Source: Lacicoccus qingdaonensis (GTDB taxonomy: Bacteria > Bacillota > Bacilli > Staphylococcales > Salinicoccaceae). From it: a DNA stretch of 33,328 nucleotides. The notes beneath the pieces are model-generated. The model searched no databases. It was not told where the DNA came from and saw nothing but the letters and a program-made list of their open reading frames with translations. The stretch is from NCBI RefSeq assembly GCF_900101075.1, contig NZ_FNFY01000021.1, positions 1 through 33,328 of the forward strand, read 5' to 3'. This document shows, piece after piece, positions 33,231-33,328 of this stretch. Each line of letters opens with the position of its first letter. Position 1 is the first letter of the stretch. The position numbers and the translations under genes were made by a program.

Positions 33231-33328
33231 TTAACGGACCGTCCCGCGCAGTGGGATGAGCCGTACAACGGCTAACGGACCGTCCCGGACAACGGGATGA
33301 GCCGTACAACGGCTAACGGACCGTCCCG
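33231..33328. repeat. 41-bp tandem palindromic repeat array 3 (cut by window edge)
   Basis: GATGAGC at 33255 and 33296 (41 bp apart). The units carry the most symmetric version of the repeat: AGCCGT-ACA-ACGGCT, then ACGG-A-CCGT, then TCCCG-N5-CGGGA (centre GACAA; CGCAG with TGGGA in the first). Orientation is the same as arrays 1 and 2. It continues beyond the window. Confidence 0.9.

Overview
The window looks like chromosomal DNA of a Gram-positive, low-to-moderate GC member of the Staphylococcaceae. It is probably a Jeotgalicoccus/Salinicoccus-type relative rather than Staphylococcus itself. This rests on a DUF2538 protein (a family I know from staphylococci), a Cap8O-like UDP-ManNAc dehydrogenase, staphylococcal-size TagG, an Atl-type glucosaminidase with GW modules, an HtrA-like protease with a long disordered N-terminus, and SigH- and ComK-type competence regulators. 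No tRNA, rRNA, transposase or phage gene was recognised.

Region 1 (1-17.8 kb, mostly AT-rich) is a cell-surface polysaccharide / teichoic acid locus. On the minus strand it holds a partial gene at the left edge, a UDP-ManNAc dehydrogenase, and a degenerate CapA/CapB (Wzz plus BY-kinase-like) pair. A DUF6270-like protein lies on the plus strand. The minus strand continues with the TagGH exporter, a very large TPR-glycosyltransferase, and a second glycosyltransferase. Two asparagine-synthase-like paralogues flank a plus-strand secreted glucosaminidase, and a third glycosyltransferase follows. Together these suggest synthesis, export and remodelling of a ManNAcA-containing wall polymer, possibly with amidated uronic acids (inference).

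Region 2 (18-20.4 kb, higher GC, plus strand) has an LCP wall-polymer ligase, DUF2538 and a GNAT acetyltransferase, ending in a terminator. It is followed by the first 41-bp tandem palindromic repeat array.

Region 3 (21-25.6 kb) has a MarR regulator, a translationally coupled pair (unknown protein and a membrane-anchored HEXXH metalloprotease-like protein) and comK on the minus strand. Head-to-head with comK is a SigH-like sigma factor, followed by a DUF2187 protein. A long palindromic repeat/terminator closes the region.

Region 4 (25.7-33.3 kb, minus strand) holds a NERD-domain protein, a second 41-bp array, a degenerate metallophosphatase, a KtrB/TrkH potassium transporter, an HtrA-like protease, and a TerC-family protein. 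The terC leader is a recognisable yybP-ykoY manganese riboswitch with an overlapping terminator. A third 41-bp array runs off the right edge.

The most unusual signals are three. First, the dispersed family of exactly 41-bp-periodic arrays, whose unit is almost entirely made of three consecutive dyads, one with a hypervariable 5-nt centre. Second, a separate ~60-bp palindromic element present in two inverted copies at gene ends. Third, the divergent comK-sigH competence control locus.
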